A stretch of DNA of 64,000 nt from Impatiens glandulifera. Taxonomy: Eukaryota > Streptophyta > Magnoliopsida > Ericales > Balsaminaceae. Below are positions 25,058-37,519 of this stretch, one piece after another. The notes beneath the pieces are model-generated. The model worked only from the letters and a program-made list of their open reading frames with translations. It did no database searches and was not told the DNA's origin. Position numbers and translations under genes: made by a program. Numbering within the stretch: position 1 is the first letter of the stretch; each line of letters begins with the position of its first letter. The DNA lies in contig NC_061862.1 in NCBI RefSeq assembly GCF_907164915.1, forward strand, positions 138,685,520 through 138,749,519, written 5' to 3'.

Positions 25058-25136
25058 TCTCTTCTCTTCTCTTCTCTTCTCTTCTCTTCTCTTCTCTTCT
25101 CTTCTCTTCTCTTCTCTTCTCTTCTCTTCTCTTCTC
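25058..25136. repeat. (TCTTC)n microsatellite
   Basis: About 15 uninterrupted CTTCT units. Confidence 0.97.
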
Positions 25137-25208
25137 TATTTTTTAATTTTTTAATTTTTAATTTTTATTTATATATTTTAAAAATAATAACTTAAAAAAT
25201 TAATAAAT

Positions 25209-25250
<42 letters not shown>

Positions 25251-26347
25251 GAGAAATATAAAAGGAAGTTAAATATAAAAAATATTAATTGATTTTTAAT
25301 CTAATTAATTATTTTATGTATTTTTAAAATAATAATGAGAAAGAATAAATTAAAAGAATAAAATATATAAATGTATATTTTCAAAAAAATATATATTAAA
25401 TTATAAATATATATATTAATGTTATTTCTCCTTAAAAGTCTCTTTTTTTATATATATCCATTTTCATATAAGTTGAATTAAAGATCCGTTCAACTCCTAT
25501 ATATATTAAAATTTCATTTTTATATTTGTATATATATTAAAAAAATTCTTTTATATTATAATATTCTTTTTTATCTATATTGAATATTAGTAATTTGATT
25601 TTTAATTATTTTGAATATTAGTAATTTATAGTTTGAGTTAAATCATTTAAGTAATTAAGAATTTATTTTATGATAATTCAATTTCAGATGAAATAAATAT
25701 TTATAATAAAAGATAAGGGAGAAAAATTATTAAATAATTTTTATAAATAATAAAAATTTAAAAAGAGATAAATTATTAAATGTGTTTAGATGACCTGTAA
25801 AAATAAAAATTAAAGAGAGAAAAATTAATATGCCAAAGTGTACATCTGTCACTAAGCTAAGTCTGCCTTAAGTCTATTTTATTAATTAATGAGCTAAGTC
25901 TGCCTTAAGTCTATTTTATTAATTAATGGTTCCAAGTAAGCGACATTTTTAAAATAAAGTAAAACTATGAAAATATTGGTTCTTAAATTAAAAAAATGTT
26001 AGGATTGTGGGGATTATTTTAATTTCATACCTAATGAACAAAAGTTACCATAAAATAAAAATTGACACTACAAAAAAAAATTCCTCATTAAACGAATATT
26101 AGTTGAAGAGTAAAGACATGATATGTTAAATTTCCAGCACAACGATTTGTTAAGTCACTTTCTTACACTTACTAAATAAGACATATTAGTTGAAATTAAT
26201 TAATCCCCACAATCCTAAATTATTAAATATTTTAAATAAAATTAATATTATTTAAATCTAATTAATTTAAAATTAGTTTTAGTTTGTAAAAATTAAGTTT
26301 AATTTTAAACTTAATTGTTAACATATATTTTATTCCCTTGGCACCCT

Positions 26348-26361
26348 ATTAACCTTCAAAT
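26348..26361. repeat. 14-bp target-site duplication, left (LINE copy 2)
   Basis: ATTAACCTTCAAAT; 28800-28813 reads ATTAACCCTCAAAT, one mismatch. Confidence 0.8.
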
Positions 26362-28799
26362 TTTTTTTTTGGAAAACGGTTAAAACCATTTCATTAAAAT
26401 CTCAAAAGTGAGAGGGTCAAGAATCAAAGCTAGACAAGTCTTAGCTAGGATTATAAGATGACAATCAAACGACTCTAAAGAACCTGATTAGTAGCAATCA
26501 AACATACAAAAATATAGATTACAAACAAAGATTATAAACTGTATCAAATCCTAATTATCCCACTCAGGATTTTTATTTTCATACCAACCTGATGTTTCAA
26601 CATATTGTCTTCCTCTTCCCTTTGTCCTTCCTCTTCCTCTTCATCTTCCCCTTCCCCTTCCTCTTGCAATGAACGGGGGATGAACTGAAGAGGTTGATGA
26701 ATACTGCATATTCACATCTTGATTTCTTTCTTTATATGAACTTGCTCTTATTTGATAGAAATAATTATTCTTCAGAATTTCTGAGCTCTTCCCCTTGTTC
26801 TCAACTTGAATTTCGAGATCATTGTCTTTAATTTCTTCAGCTTCATCTTTGGAATCCTCAACAACTTTAGATTCCTCTATATCAACATTGACATTCTCTT
26901 CTTCCTCTTGATTAACCTGAGTATCTTCCTCTCTGTTTTCATCAGCAACCACTTCAACTTGATTTGATTGAGAATCATCAATTATCTATTCAGCATGATT
27001 AGGTTGAGGATCCACCTCCTTTTTCGTATTGCTTTCTTCTTGTACATAATTTTCTTTATTTTCTGTTTCCTGTTCTTTAACCACATTTTGCTCTTTAAAA
27101 ATAGGCACATTTGTATCGTTTTCCTGCATCTTTACTTTCTGTCCATTATGAATTTTTTGATCTTCTTCCTTAGTCAAATCACATTTTGGGCTTACATGTT
27201 GGAAAGTATTGCAGAAAGAGCATCTATCTGGTCTCCACTCATAAGTGATTTCCATGACAGTAGGTTTTCCTTTTCTGTCTACTACTGTCATACTTTTCGG
27301 CAGCGTGCTTCTAGGATGCACCTCAATGCTAATTCTAGCAAATGTTAAGTTCTCTCCTCCTTTAGTAATTGGATCAATGTATAATGGTCTACCTAATAAA
27401 CCTCCAAATGACTAAGGGCTTTAAAATTGTACATATGTGTAGGTATATTCCAGAGCTTGAACCATATCTGTGCAGTTTCTTTTGCCTTACTCAATAGGTT
27501 TAAGTCTTCGGACCATTTTTCTAACTTCATACAATTAGATCCTATATATGTATGCCAATTTTCTAGAAATTCCTCTAGACTAGATCCCTTATTAAATTTA
27601 AGGAAATATAAATCATGGACAATTGCTGAAATCTTCTCCAGCCTTTTTTCTTCTCATTGCTTCAACAGTGCATCTTTAGTAATTGGGAAGGATACTCTGT
27701 TTTTCCCTATGTAGTTTCCCACAACTACATTTTCCCATTCCTTTATACAGTTTTCCTCTACTTTAGTAGGCAATTTAAATTCAAATGAAAAATTCAGTAC
27801 CTCCACTTTTGTCTGTGTATTGCCTAAGTAGATTTTCCCTTTATAAGAATGATCTTCTGACTTTTTTTGCATTGTTGTTCTTCCAGACTTCATTAGTTTT
27901 CCATGTCGAGTTGCTCCTAATAGTATATGACTTAGATTTGGGAGCCTTCATTAGTTCCTTCATTGTAGCAACTGACCATTGAACAATTTTTTCATATTCT
28001 TCTTTTTTCAATAGATTCCAGTCTTGAAGATAGTAGGTATTGAGTTGAATTGTAATCTGTTGTGCTGTTTTCTTATTGATGACAATTTCTCCCCTTTTGG
28101 CATGCATAAGGAGCTTTGTAATCTGATTCTTGAGCCCAAACATATTAGCTCTTTCATTATGGCGTATCTTCCAAGCTCCTTCATTATCCCATTGTTTTCC
28201 TGCATTATTTTAAATAAGAATTTTCCCAGCAGTAGTTGGAGAAGATTGCTTAATTGTGTTGGCATCCTGCTGTTCTTTGATAACTTCTTCAGAAATTCTT
28301 TCAAATTCTTTGACTGTTGCTTCCTTAATTCCTTCCAGCACAAATTCCCTAACTTCTTTTGATTTATTACTTTTGTTCTTCCCCTTCCCCATAATGGCAG
28401 AGACAGAGTAATAAAACAAATTAATTGCAGAAACCCTAAGAGATGATCAAAAGTAAACCGCAATCGAGGGCAAAATCTAACGGCACTTACAAATGTTCAA
28501 GAAACCCTAGACTAGAAATACTTAATGAACGACGCAAGAGAATACCGAGATGCCCATGTCGATCATCCCGTGACGCCTGTGCCTATTGTGTTGTCTGTGG
28601 CGATCGTGTTGTGTCGCTTGTGCCCATGGTGCTTCCTTTGATTAATGGTAATTCCGATATCGATTTGATGACTTACGGTGCAGGACAATATCATTTCGTC
28701 CATGCCTTTCTACTTGTTCCTATCGTGCCATTGTACCAATCGTGCCGCCCGTGCCGCCTGTGCCGATCGCGAATCAAATCTCTAGAGCTTTTCTCTCCC
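26362..28799 (-). mobile_element. ORF1-only LINE-type element, copy 2 (inverted)
   Basis: Minus-strand counterpart of 6281-8744, 2.44 kb: T-run (the poly-A) at 26361-26370, the same 3' UTR, a broken ORF1, the same GGCAC-rich leader at about 28540-28775, and flanking 14-bp target duplications. It lacks about 30 bp of the extreme 5' leader of copy 1. Again there is no endonuclease or RT, so absence of ORF2 is a property of the family and not of one truncation. Confidence 0.87.
26585..28394 (-). pseudogene. LINE ORF1-like protein, DUF4283 and zinc knuckle (copy 2, broken)
   Basis: Minus strand from MGKGKNKSNKSKEVREFV at 28392 downward. A TAA near 28208 replaces the Glu codon of copy 1; the frame continues with MFGLKNQITKLLMHAKRGEI and SKSYTIRSNSTWKTNEVWKN, shifts near 27880, then GKIYLGNTQTKVEVLN. 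The DUF4283-type middle (KLEKWSEDLNLLSKAKETAQ, IWFKLWNIPTHMYN) carries shifts and stops near 27320-27420. The zinc knuckle is intact here: CSFCNTFQHVSPKC (C-x2-C-x4-H-x4-C). An acidic tail, one stop at about 26984, a basic GRGRGR stretch and the end GWYENKNPEWDN follow. Lesions differ from copy 1. Confidence 0.82.
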
Positions 28800-28813
28800 A
28801 TTAACCCTCAAAT
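28800..28813. repeat. 14-bp target-site duplication, right (LINE copy 2)
   Basis: ATTAACCCTCAAAT, paired with 26348-26361. Confidence 0.8.
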
Positions 28814-28859
28814 TGACTATCATCTTGTGACTTACACTTTTTCATATGTCTTTTTTATT

Positions 28860-29830
28860 CCCTCGGGGAACCACCCACCAATCTTAGTCAACCTCAATCG
28901 ATGACACATCTCTTATATCTCGTCAAACTCAACCATTAATCTTAATTCCGACTTCACACTCGCCAAACCACCCACCACCCACCCGACCTCTATCTCGTCA
29001 CCTCACATTTTCAAATTCTCGCGAAACTAACCACTAATTCCGATCTCACACTCGACAAACCACCCACCACCCGACCTCCATCTCGTGACCTCACACTTTC
29101 AAATTCTCGCCAAACAAACCACTAATTTTGACCTCACACTCGCCAAACCACCCACCACCCACTACCCGAACTCCATCTCGTGACCTTACACTTTCAAATG
29201 CTCGCCAAACCAACCACTAATTTACACCCACCAACCGACCTCCATCTCGTGACCTCACATTTTCAAATGCTTGTCAAACCAACCACTAATTTCGACCTCA
29301 CGCTTGACAAACCACCCAACACCCGACCCCACTAATTTCGACCTCACGCTCGAAAAAACACCCACCACCCGACCTCCATCTCGTGACCTTACACTTTCAA
29401 ATGCTCGCCAAACCAACCACTAATTTCACCTAACACTCGACCTCCATCTCGTAATCTCACATTTTCAAATACTCATCAAACCAACAATTAATTCCCAACC
29501 TCACACTCGATAAACCACCCACCACCCGACCTCAATCTCGTGACCTCACACTTTCAAATGCTCGTCAAACCAACCACTAATTCTGACCTCACACTTGACA
29601 AACCACCTATCACCCGACCTCCAACTCGTGATCTTACATTTCAAATGCTCTCCAAACCAACAACTAATTCTGACCTCACACTCGACAAACCATCCACCAC
29701 TTGACCTCCATCTCATAACCTCACACTTTTAAATGCTCGCCAAACCAATTAATAATTTCGACCTCACTATCAACAAACCAGCCGACCAACCGACCTCTAT
29801 CTCGTGACCTCACACTTTTAGATGTCTCGT
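28860..29830. repeat. About 85-95-bp minisatellite
   Basis: Around ten degenerate direct copies containing CGACCTCCATCTCGTGACCT, CACACTTTCAAATGCTCGCC, AAACCAACCACTAATTTCGA and AAACCACCCACCACCC. Unit lengths vary and some are partial. No coding potential is apparent. Confidence 0.9.
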
Positions 29831-29884
29831 ATCCTTTGTTTAAATATTGCGTCAATATATATTTCACTAGTAGAAAATAGGTCT

Positions 29885-30515
29885 TCTGTAACGACTGCTA
29901 GTAACGGCGCTCGAACGCCCTTACTAATAGTTTTTATTAGTAACGGCTATATTAAACCGTTACTATTATTAGTTCATTAGTAACGGTCATATAAACCGTT
30001 ACAGATAAGGCTGCAGTTTAAGTTTTTAATATAGGATATCAGTAACGGTTTTACCAATGTACCGTTACTGAAGGATTATCTGTAACGGTTTTTGTTATAA
30101 CCGTTACAGATAGTGAACCGCTCTTTAATCTTCTTTGCTAGTATTTGTAACGATTTGTTTATAACCGTTACAGATAAGACATCAGTTACTTATCTTTGCG
30201 TGAGCTATTAGTAACGGTTTGGAACATAAACCGTTACTAATATTATATCTGTAACAGTTTTATACATAACCGTTACATAAAGTAAGCCGTCTTTTCTTCT
30301 GTACTACCCAATATCTGTAACGGTTTCTCATTAACCGTTACAGATAATGCTTAAGTTACCGTTATTGTAGAAGGTTATCAGTAACGGCTTTCTTCCAACA
30401 CCGTTACTAATAACATATCTGTAACGGTTTCTCATTAACCGTTACAGATAATGAAAAAGAAGACGAAAAGACGGTTGACTATCTGTAACGGTTTTACATA
30501 GCCGTTACAGATTGT
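29885..30515. repeat. CACTA left subterminal repeats
   Basis: Repeated ATCTGTAACGGTTTT and its complement AAACCGTTACAGAT, commonly as close inverted pairs, mixed with AGTAACGGTTT variants. These should be the binding sites of the TnpA-like protein, by analogy with En/Spm. Confidence 0.85.
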
Positions 30516-31085
30516 CTGTAATAAACCCGCGAATGGCTTCTTCTTTCTTTTCTTTCTTTTCTTTTCTTCCTCCGCGTTTTCTCCTCTTCTTCCCGATCAG
30601 CGCAGCCGCCCGTGTGTTGAAGTCGCCGTCGTCTGTTGAAGTCGCCGCCAGGTAAGTATTCTTCCCTTCTCTTCATCCACCGATCAATATCGCCGATCAT
30701 CTCCAGTCGCCGATTCGCCGAATATCTTCTCCCTCCGATCGCCGCCATTCGCTGCCAATATCTTCGGCCCTCCAATATCGCCGTTCTATCGCCGATTCGC
30801 ACCAATATCTTCTCCCTCCAATATCCGCTGATTCGCTGCCCACCGCCGATCGAACCAAATCAGGTTAAACTCTCTTCTCCCTCCAATGTATTAATATTTG
30901 TGTACATTTGACAATATTTATTAGATTCTGATTTAGGATTTCTTAATATTTGTTTCGAATTAGATTTAGGCCAGTTTACCTCTCAACATATATAGTCTAC
31001 TACAACAGACTGGTTTTGGATCATTTCTTTAGGTATGTTCATGATACTCTGTTTTTGATTGTTATTCTTGGGTTAGCATTTCTCT

Positions 31086-31160
31086 AGATATATAGGATTA
31101 TTTGGAATATAGGATTGTTTGGAATATAGGATTGTTTGGAATATAGGATTGTTTTGTGTT
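31086..31160. repeat. AATATAGGATTGTTTGG tandem repeat
   Basis: About four to five copies of a 17-bp unit in the CACTA leader. Confidence 0.8.
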
Positions 31161-31904
31161 TACCCACAACTAATATAGGATTGTTTTGTGACTATGCTTT
31201 GAATAATTCTGAAAATGATTGAAGAAGATACAAAACTGAATTGTAATATTGGTTGAGTTAAAAACTGTTAGAACATGGGACTAACAAGAAATGCTGCTGT
31301 TATTTTAGAATACTTTGAAAGTTGAGTTCATAAATGTTATTATATATAAATGTTACAAACTGTGAGAACAATTTTGAAAATTCCTAGTTATTATATATAC
31401 TATATTGGTATTCATTCAAATGATAAAAGTCTTGATGTGCTGCTTTGAATGAATCTTGATTCTTTAATGATTAACAATAGCAACAATACTTGTTCTCTAT
31501 TTTCTTTTCTTCAAATTTATGCTTTATTTTCTTGGGGTAATGCTATATATATATAAATATATATCATAGACTGATTGCATCCATTCAATATAATTATATA
31601 AATACATATTCGTCAACTTTACTTTAACTAGTACTCCATTAATGGGTTTCTTTTGCTTTCCCGTTGTAAGGTGGAGGTTGTTGTCTTGATGATTTTGATT
31701 CATGAAATTTAAAGTATCCTGGTTGTAAAATTTACAATCAATGTTAGAAATTTTATATATTTGGAATATTTTTGTTGAATCAGGTTGCATAAATTTCATA
31801 GCTTGCTGTTTGAAATTCCCATTGTTTTTGTTGCCGCGGATTGTTGTTTACACTTCAAAATTCAGGTTAGTTCTTATTTACAATCAATGTTATATTGTTA
31901 GTAG

Positions 31905-32255
31905 ATTATTCATGTTAGATTAGTGGATAATTTGTATGTTAGGTTAGTGGAAATTTTGTATGTTAGGTTAGTGGAAAATTTGTATGTTAGGTTAGTGGAA
32001 AATTTGTATGTTAGGTTAGTGGATAATTTGTATGTTAGGTTAGTGGATAATTTGTATGTTAGGTTAGATAATATTCAATGATAATTTGTATGTTAGGTTA
32101 TTGGATAATTTGTATGTTAGATTATTGGATTGGTAGATTAAGTTAGATATTTTGTATGTTAGATTATTGCATGTTTGGATTAGTAGATGAATAAATGATT
32201 TGTATGTTTCATTATTGATGTTAGGTTGTTGGATTATTAATTTGTATGTTAGGTT
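31905..32255. repeat. 24-bp TTAGGTTAGTGGAAAATTTGTATG minisatellite
   Basis: About seven regular copies of TGTATGTTAGGTTAGTGGAT-type units (31905-32070), then looser ones up to the TNP2 start codon. Its reverse strand reads as NNLTYKLS, an artefact. Confidence 0.88.
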
Positions 32256-32257
32256 AG

Positions 32258-35200
32258 ATGGAAATCCCAGACAAAACATGGATGACTATACTTCGTACCG
32301 ATCCTAAATATAGTGAGGGGGTTGACAAATTCATAGAATTTGCTGAAAGATCTACGGGTAGGTCATCGATTGCATGTCCTTGTGTAAGGTGTGCAAATCG
32401 AGTATATGAGAATAAGAGTGTGGTTAGATCCCATCTGATTGTATACGGCATTAGACAAAATTATGGTTTTTGGTATTTTCACGGTGAAAAGAGATCAATT
32501 GGACGTCAACTTGTAAATGCTGTTACCGAGAATGTGGAGGAAGATGAATCAGATGATGAAATTGAAGACGAACCGATCAATGAACCACCAAATAACGAGA
32601 CTAATATCATGGAAGACGAACCTGATGAAGTTTGTGAGGATCATCTAATGGAAGATATTATTGTTGAGGATCATCTAATGGAAGATATTATTGGTGATTT
32701 GTACCCTAATGTCAACATTGATAATGAACGGTCGAGTGAAAATGAGCCTCCCGTTGATGATGCTAATACGTTTTACAAATTGTTGGACGATTCGAAACTA
32801 CCTTTGTATGAAGGTTCTCGCATTTCCAAAGCCTCAACTCTTCTTAAACTTCTTCACATCAAGAATGTAGGTCAGTGGACAAACACGTCATTTGATTTAT
32901 TGTTGAGTTTATTGAAGGAGGAAATACTACCAATTCATAATCAACTACCGAATTCGTATTATGAGTGCAAGAAATTCATTAAAGACATGGGCCTATCGTA
33001 CGAAACAATTGACGCGTGTAAGAATGATTGCATGCTTTTTCGTAAAGAGGATAAGGATTTGCAGCAATGTAAAGTTTGTGGGCTTTCTAGGTGGAATGTC
33101 AATAAATCTAATGGTGCAATTCGAACGAAGGTGAATGGTAAGTATATAGCCAACAAGTCGCTGCGTTATTTTCCATTAAAACCGAGGTTGCAAAGATTAT
33201 ACATGTGTTCCAAAACTGCTCCACACATGACTTGGCATAAAGATAACAATCCCGAAGATGATGTGTTGAGGCATCCTACTAATTCAATGACATGGAAGAC
33301 CTTTGATAGCTTGTACCCAAATTTCTCAACAGAACCTCGAAATGTGCGACTTGGTTTGGCTAGTGATGGTTTTCAACCTTTTGCTAGCGGAAAAACATCG
33401 TACAGCATTTGGCCAGTTATTCTCATCCCTTACAACGTCTCTCCTACCACATGTATGGATAAAAACAATTTTCTTCTTTCAATGCTCATTCCAGGTCCAA
33501 AAAGTCCCGGTGATTGTATTGACGTATTTCTAGAGCCACTTATTGAAGAGTTGACGGAATTGTGGAATACCGGTGTGAAGACATACGATGCAAGCAGAAA
33601 ACAATATTTTAATTTACGGGCAGCTCTTATGTGGACTATTAATGATTTCCCGGCTTATGCAAATTTGTCTGGATGGAGTACAAAGGGTAAATTGGCATGT
33701 CCGTCTTGTAATCAGAACACCGCGTCTTTGAGGTTAACAAATTGCCAGAAGGAGTGTTACATGAATCATCGACGATTCCTCCCGTCTAATCATCGATGGC
33801 GCAAAGAGACCGATACGTTTGACGGGCATACGGAGCATAGAGATCCTCCTGTACTATTATCGGGTTCCGAAATTCAATTGCAAGCGCGAGATCTAAAGGA
33901 AATTTGTTTGACAAAGTACCTGCCTAAGAAAACAAAAGTTATACATGAATCCCGAGGTGATAATTGGAACAAATTCAGTATATTCTTTCAATTGCCCTAC
34001 TGGAAATCTTTGATGTTGAGACATAATTTGGATGTAATGCATATTGAGAAGAATATATGTGATAGTTTGTTGGGAACTTTAATGAATTTCAAAGAAAAGA
34101 CCAAGGATGGAATTAAAGCAAGGAAATATTTGGTCATAATGAACATAAAACATTCCTTACATCCGGTTGAAGTTGATGGTGTTCTTCGGTGTCCGCCGGC
34201 CCCCTATGCATTGTCCTCAGAACATAAGAAACGTTTATGTCAGTTTTTGAAAGATATTAAAATGCCCGACGGTTTTTGTTCAAATATAGGGGCGTGTGTA
34301 AACATGGAGGAGAAAAAAATATCAGGGTTGAAAAGTCACGATTGTCACATTCTATTACAATATCTCCTTCCACTAGCTACACGTGGCCTACTTCCCGATG
34401 ATGTGTACGATGCCGTGGTGAATTTAGCAAGGTTCTTTCGGTTGCTTTGCCAAAAAAGTTTACAACGCGGGCAATTGGAAACATTACATGACGACATTGT
34501 CTTGACACTTTGCAAATTGGAGAAGATCTTTCCACCTTCTTTCTTTGATATAATGGTGCATTTGCCAGTTCATTTAGCTTTTGAAGCTTGTCTTGGAGGG
34601 CCCGTTCAGTATCGATGGATGTATCCAGTTGAACAATATATGAGCACACTCAAGAAATACCTTAGGAACAGGAACTTTCCAGAAGGTTCAATCAGCGAGA
34701 GTTACCTTTTGAATGAGAGTATGAGCATGTGTGCCCGATATTTGGACGATCAAGAGTCAAATGATGAATCCATAAATACAAGTACAACATTCTCCATTTT
34801 CATCACTATGGAAGACCTATCTAATGGCACATCCTACACATATGAACCGGGTGATCGTGAGCGTGCTCATTGGTACATTTTAAAAAATTGTCGCGAAGCT
34901 GAAGAATATTATAAGTAAGTCCATTAATTTCATATGAGGTATGATTTAAGAAAGTACTAATTTAATCTGTCATTTGCGCAGCGATTTCGTTCAATCATGC
35001 CCTCCTAATATTTCCATTGAGGCTCGGGATAAACAATACGTTAGATATTTCCAAGAAAGAGTAAGTAATCGTCTCAACAATTTTCTTTTTTAGTATATGA
35101 CAATTAGTTTAACAATAATTTCTAATGAATATATAGGTGGAGCAACTAACCGATCAATCCGATAGGACAACGAATCTTAAGATTTTAGGACGTGGGCCTA

Positions 35201-35616
35201 CATTGTATGCAAAGAAATATAACTCGTGCAAAATAAATGGGTACAAGTTTAACACTGAAAAACATGACGAGAGCTTGACTACCCAAAATAGCGGGGTTTT
35301 GGTTGTTGGTAATAATGGGACCGAGACTATTAACTACTATGGAGTGATCAATGAAATCATAGAAGTGATATTCTTTTGTGGAAGACGAGTGATTCTCTTC
35401 AAATGCAAATGGTTTGATGTTTATCACAAAGATCGGGGCATTAAAGTTGATAAGTATGGTTATGTTAGTATAAATATCAACAGGATTCTACAGACTCAAT
35501 TAAATGAACCATTCATAATGGCAAGCCAAGCACAACAAGTCTTTTACTCTACAGATATGGCATCAAGGCTTGAATGGAAAATTGTGACACCAATAAATCC
35601 CCGTTATTCTAATTAA
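32258..35616 (+). CDS. CACTA TNP2-type transposase (three exons, uninterrupted)
   Basis: Gene model 32258-34914, 34982-35060 and 35137-35616: 3,216 nt, 1,071 residues with no stop. Splice sites are ATAA/GTAAGT..GCGCAG and AGA/GTAAGT..ATATAG, giving EEYYNDFVQS and QERVEQLTDQ across the joins. The N-terminal transposase-associated domain has Cys/His ligands (CPCVRCANRVY, residues 40-50). An acidic linker follows at about 85-170. The TNP2 catalytic core includes RLGLASDGFQPF (about 362-373), FLEPLIEEL, and RHNLDVMHIEKNICDSLLGT near 585-605. A DUF4218-like region follows (MEEKKISGLKSHDCHILLQY). The last exon carries a DUF4216-like domain (NYYGVINEIIEV, LFKCKWFDV). It should cut CACTA termini together with the TnpA-like partner downstream. 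The start ATG directly follows the minisatellite; an upstream coding exon cannot be excluded. Confidence 0.88.
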
Positions 35617-35690
35617 GGTTGAATTATTTTCTATGAAGGGTTACTTGTAAATTTGTCTTATAAACATTACATTCAATATTTGCAGCTATC

Positions 35691-37430
35691 ATGGCACCTA
35701 AAAGAATGCAAGGTAAGAGTTTAAACAGCGCGCTACACGACCTTATACAAAGGACCGAGGAGCATTCAGAAGATCCCGTGCAATTGTGTACCTCTATCGG
35801 GGAAATAGATTTGGACCTTGATGATGTCATGAATGTTGATAGTGTACCAAATACTATCCCCGGTGATGATGATGATGATGAGACACAGCCCCCGTCTGAG
35901 GAGCAAGATGGAAGTACTTGTGTTTTTGCTTAAGTTAGTTGTTGTGATCCTATATAATTTTTTGTTTAATTTTAGGATCTATTTCGAGAAGGAGACGGGG
36001 CAAGAACAAGAATAAAGCTGTTGGTAGATTGCAAGCGGGGCAAAAGATGACTCTTCAATTTAACCCTGTTGATGGTAAACCAATGTGCGAGAATAGGACA
36101 GCTTGGTCGAGGCATATTGGGAGTGTCATTCGAGACTCCAATGCACTACCTCATAGGACTTTGCGTTGGTCGGACCTGAGCTCCACACAGCTAGATCACA
36201 TATGGATGGCTATCACGGTATATAACTTTTTATATTATTAAGTCCATTATGTATTCAACACAATCTATAATCGTATTTTAATGTTAACTATTTAGGATCC
36301 TTTCGTGGCTGTGGGAGATGACATCAACAAATATCGAAGACAAAGTTTATTTCAAGCCAACAAATTATGGGATAGATGGAGATGTCATTGGAACACCATG
36401 TACATTAAATCCCGTGAAGGTGACGAGCAAGCGATTAGGGCAAATCCCCCTCCCGAGATCGAAATTAGTGATTGGAATTATCTACTTGATCGTCGTTTTC
36501 TCACGCCGGAATTCAAGGTAAATTAATGTGTTTATAAATAGCTTTACATTAATCATTCATTAAACACAAATGTTTTCTTATTTGCAGAAAACAAGTGCTG
36601 TGAATGCGCAAAATAGGTCGCATGTTGTTTACAAGAATCATGCGGGCAGCATCTCATTTTCGCAAGTGGAGAAGCAAATGGTTCGTTTTATCATTGAATA
36701 ACAAAGTTTATAATGTTATTACGTTTTTATTAATAATTAAATTTGTACAGGAGAAGACTACCGGTACGTCGCCTAATTTTGCAGAATTATTTCTACACAC
36801 TCATACAAAGAAACCGACTCTACAATATCCAAATCCTGAGGTTCCCCCTATTATTCAAGAAAAAGTGGTAAGTCGTGTTTATTAGTTATATTTCTTTTAT
36901 GTATGTATGTAATCGAATGTAATTTGTGTTTGTAGACTGCCTTGCGAACTGCTATAGAAGAAGACCCGAATAGAAATGAATTGCAGTTGGCTGAGTGCGC
37001 ATTCGGGTCTCAGGGACATGGGCGAGTTGTGGGTTTGGGCTCCGGTGTCACACCTAGATCTTTTAGACCTGATGCTCGTGGTGGTACTAGCACACAGCGC
37101 GGTGACACGCAAAACGCACTTTTACTTGAGGAGATACATAGGATGCGAGAGGAGCGTGAAGCTGAGAAGCTTCAGTCACGGAGAGAGCGCGAAGAAGCCT
37201 TAGTCGAGCGTCAAATGGAGCGTGAGGAAGCACAAAGGCAGCGTGAAATGGAGCGCGAAGAGTTATTGATGCAGCGTGAAGATGAACGTGAAGAAGCTCG
37301 AAGAGAGTGTGAGAGAATGCGGGATGAGATGCTTGAGATGAGAGCGACAATGAACTTCTTATTATCCAGGATTCCCCGTGATCAACTTCCACCTGCCCCT
37401 CCCACTCGAGATGATGCCCCTCCTACTTAG
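35691..37430 (+). CDS. CACTA second protein, TnpA-like (Transposase_24 type), six exons
   Basis: Exons 35691-35913, 35976-36217, 36296-36517, 36588-36680, 36751-36867 and 36936-37430 join into 464 codons (463 residues) with no stop. The joins fit GT-AG introns: QDG/RSISRRRR, MAIT/DPFVAVGD, EFK/KTSAVNAQN, VEKQM/EKTTGTSPNF, QEKV/TALRTAIEED. Features: acidic N-terminus, basic RRRRGKNKNK (about 78-88), a DNA-binding-type domain (NRTAWSRHIGSVIRDSNALP, then WDRWRCHWNTMY), the SHVVYKNHAGSISFSQVEKQ motif common in plant CACTA accessory proteins, and a C-terminal coiled coil of MEREE/QRE repeats (about 370-440) ending in a Pro-rich tail. Expected role: binding the subterminal repeats and helping the transposase. 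It starts 74 bp after the TNP2 stop. Confidence 0.85.
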
Positions 37431-37519
37431 AGATGATCCCCTTCCTCGTGATCGTCGATTTCCCACTTCAATTCTGGTCAGTTGAAATGTAATTTGAAAT
37501 ACGTTAATTAATGGTTTTT

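Larger units (their letters stand above)
22267..26347. other. AT-rich spacer with small inverted repeats and microsatellites
   Basis: No gene is supported. Contents: an inverted-repeat element at 23059-23389 (listed separately); a 27-bp direct duplication of ATTGTTACCGATGTTTAAAT at about 23966-24020; a (TCTTC)n array at 25058-25136; (AT)n at 25210-25243; a doubled CTAAGTCTGCCTTAAGTC block at about 25856-25926; and an inverted pair TTAGGATTGTGGGGATTA at 25999 and its complement at 26201-26219. The frame at 23829-24086 is AT-driven. Confidence 0.55.
30516..32257 (+). promoter_or_regulatory. CACTA leader: GC-rich first exon and 5' UTR introns (inferred)
   Basis: After the left repeats the base composition switches to a pyrimidine- and CpG-rich block (30540-30850, CGCCGATCGCCGCCATTC-like) with a strong donor CGCCAG/GTAAGT at about 30651. 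The rest up to the TNP2 start is AT-rich with TTTTCAG-like acceptors and is best read as 5' UTR intron. Transcript structure is inferred, not seen. Confidence 0.45.

Noticed and set aside
26071..26090. CACTACAAAAAAA as a CACTA terminus
   Set aside because: No matching opposite end and no subterminal repeats nearby.
32254..32451. Minus-strand frames antisense to TNP2 and HSC70 exons
   Set aside because: Shadows of well-supported genes on the other strand.
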